Origin: Candidatus Aminicenantota bacterium
GTDB lineage: Bacteria; Acidobacteriota; Aminicenantia; UBA2199
NCBI GenBank assembly: GCA_023136725.1
Contig: JAGLQR010000018.1
Location: forward strand, 1-13,384
Length of the DNA stretch: 13,384 bases
Direction of reading: 5' to 3'
Below are positions 12,241 to 13,384 of this stretch, in pieces. A program made the translations under genes and the position numbers. How positions within the stretch are numbered: position 1 is the stretch's first letter; each line of letters opens with the position of its first letter. Below the pieces are notes generated by a model that did not search any database, had not been told where the DNA came from, and was given only the letters and a program-made list of their open reading frames with translations.

Positions 12241-13384
12241 ATGAAATATTTATATCAACGATTTTATAACAACATAAGACAGAATAACCTGATCATTGAG
12301 AATGACACTGTTATATCTGCATTTTCCGGAGGGAAAGATTCAGTCACTCTTCTTTTAATGCTGAAACGTTTGCAGGAAGACATCAGGTTCACTCTGAAAG
12401 CAGCATATTTTAATCACAAACTCAGAGAAGACTCAAATGAAGAGGAAAAATGGGTTGAAAATTATCTGGAGAAAAAGAAGATAGATCTGATAAAAGGTAG
12501 TTCCGATGTGATCAGTTTTAAATCACGAAACAAACTCAATCTTGAAAATGCCGCTTCAATTTCCAGATATGATTTTTTTAACAAAATATCAGAAAAATTC
12601 CCGAATCCCAAGATAGCGACAGGCCACTCAAAATCAGATCTCACTGAAACTTTCTTTATCAAGCTTTTCAGAGGGAGCGGATTACAGGGTCTGAGTGGAA
12701 TATTCGGTTTGAAGGGACAAAAGATCATCAGGCCCATTTTGATATTTACCAAGTCTGAGATACATGAATTTCTCAACAGGTCGGATGAAGAATTTTTTTC
12801 AGACCCTACCAATAGATCTAACACCTTTTTGCGTAATAATATCAGAAATAACCTTATTCCGGAGATTGAGAAGATTGAACCCGATATCGATAAACATATA
12901 TTCCGCACAGTCTCTATCATACAGGAAGAGTTTGAATACTTCCGGAACAAAGCACAAAAGTTTTTATCTGAAAACCTTATCTGCAATGAAATCCTGCCTG
13001 TTAAAATATTGATGATCGAACCTCTTGCACTTAGAAGACATATAATCAGGGAATTCATAAGAAATATTAAAGGAAATCTCCTGAATATCGATTTTGATCA
13101 TATTGAACAGCTTGCAAATAATAATGACACAAAAACGGGAATCTCAATTCCGGGTATTAATTTTTCAATTAAAAAAGGATTCATATATCAGGAGCAGATT
13201 CAGCTCCCTGAATATAAGTATTCGATACAGTCAACAGGTGAAACAGAATTAAGTGAGATTTGTTCAAGGATATTTGTTACTTCTTCAGAAAAGTTCAGCA
13301 AACCTTCTGATAATTTCGAGATAATCATACCGGAAGAAGAAGCTATATTCCCTCTGGTAATAAGGAATGCTGAAAATACGGACA
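12241..13384 (+). CDS. tilS: tRNA(Ile)-lysidine synthase (3' end off the window)
   Basis: Converts C34 of the CAU anticodon of tRNA-Ile2 into lysidine, using ATP and lysine, so that the tRNA reads AUA instead of AUG. The 381 codons seen are open to the edge. Evidence is the PP-loop SGGKDS (29-34); FNHKLR (57-62); ATGHSKSDLTET (126-137), which carries His129, Asp133 and Glu136; RGSGLQGLSGI (144-154); RPIL; and DPTN...FLRNNIR (188-202). These are characteristic of TilS in this order. A C-terminal substrate-binding region follows, partly cut off. The start ATG lies 9 nt after tRNA-Met behind a run of nine T residues; there is no Shine-Dalgarno sequence and no better start nearby. A long reading frame on the opposite strand (12462-13058) is only a shadow of this gene. 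Confidence 0.94.
   Translation, partial: MKYLYQRFYNNIRQNNLIIENDTVISAFSGGKDSVTLLLMLKRLQEDIRFTLKAAYFNHKLREDSNEEEKWVENYLEKKKIDLIKGSSDVISFKSRNKLNLENAASISRYDFFNKISEKFPNPKIATGHSKSDLTETFFIKLFRGSGLQGLSGIFGLKGQKIIRPILIFTKSEIHEFLNRSDEEFFSDPTNRSNTFLRNNIRNNLIPEIEKIEPDIDKHIFRTVSIIQEEFEYFRNKAQKFLSENLICNEILPVKILMIEPLALRRHIIREFIRNIKGNLLNIDFDHIEQLANNNDTKTGISIPGINFSIKKGFIYQEQIQLPEYKYSIQSTGETELSEICSRIFVTSSEKFSKPSDNFEIIIPEEEAIFPLVIRNAENTD

Noticed and set aside
12462..13058. 198-codon minus-strand frame
   Set aside because: It lies wholly antisense to tilS, whose plus-strand motifs are unmistakable. Composition is serine/leucine-rich, as expected of a shadow frame.
1..13384. Mobile elements, CRISPR, phage genes, defence or toxin-antitoxin systems
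   Set aside because: Searched by eye for direct and inverted repeats, repeat-spacer arrays and recognisable proteins; every sizeable stretch is explained by housekeeping genes.

Overview
The window is 13.4 kb of AT-rich bacterial chromosome carrying housekeeping genes packed tightly into operons. No mobile element, CRISPR array, phage gene or integration scar is visible, and no gene-free stretch exceeds about 150 bases. Most intergenic gaps are under 30 nt, and several genes overlap or abut. The combination of an MglA/MglB pair, a small SRP RNA without an Alu domain, a short PheT and an MglBA pair behind dnaX-ybaB-recR suggests a Gram-negative-type bacterium from a less-studied lineage. I cannot fix the phylum from the sequence. 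The tRNA genes do not encode CCA.

Layout, right to left on the minus strand. A promoter near 11.9 kb drives a small SRP RNA, then dnaX, ybaB, recR, mglB, mglA and a two-subunit aconitase-superfamily enzyme (leuC-like, leuD-like). A second promoter near 6.4 kb then drives an HU-type DNA-binding protein, tRNA-Val(GAC), thrS, infC, rpmI, rplT, pheS and pheT; pheT runs off the left edge. The thrS-infC-rpmI-rplT-pheS-pheT order is the classical translation cluster known from E. coli.

On the plus strand, divergent from the SRP RNA/dnaX promoter, lie tRNA-Ser(GGA), tRNA-Met(CAT) and tilS, which runs off the right edge. Each tRNA has its own near-consensus promoter with a 17-nt spacer.

Functionally, the right part joins protein targeting (SRP RNA), replication and repair (DnaX, YbaB, RecR) and a cell-polarity GTPase switch (MglA with MglB). 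The left part supplies the translation machinery.

The points most worth a second look are as follows. (1) thrS and tilS each start exactly 9 nt after the last base of a tRNA and have no Shine-Dalgarno sequence; dnaX likewise starts just behind the SRP RNA without one, whereas most other genes here have clear ribosome sites. (2) ThrS lacks the first half of its TGS domain, and PheT lacks the whole OB-fold tRNA-binding insert. (3) The LeuCD-like enzyme keeps its iron-sulfur cysteines but differs at several residues that are nearly invariant in the aconitase superfamily.
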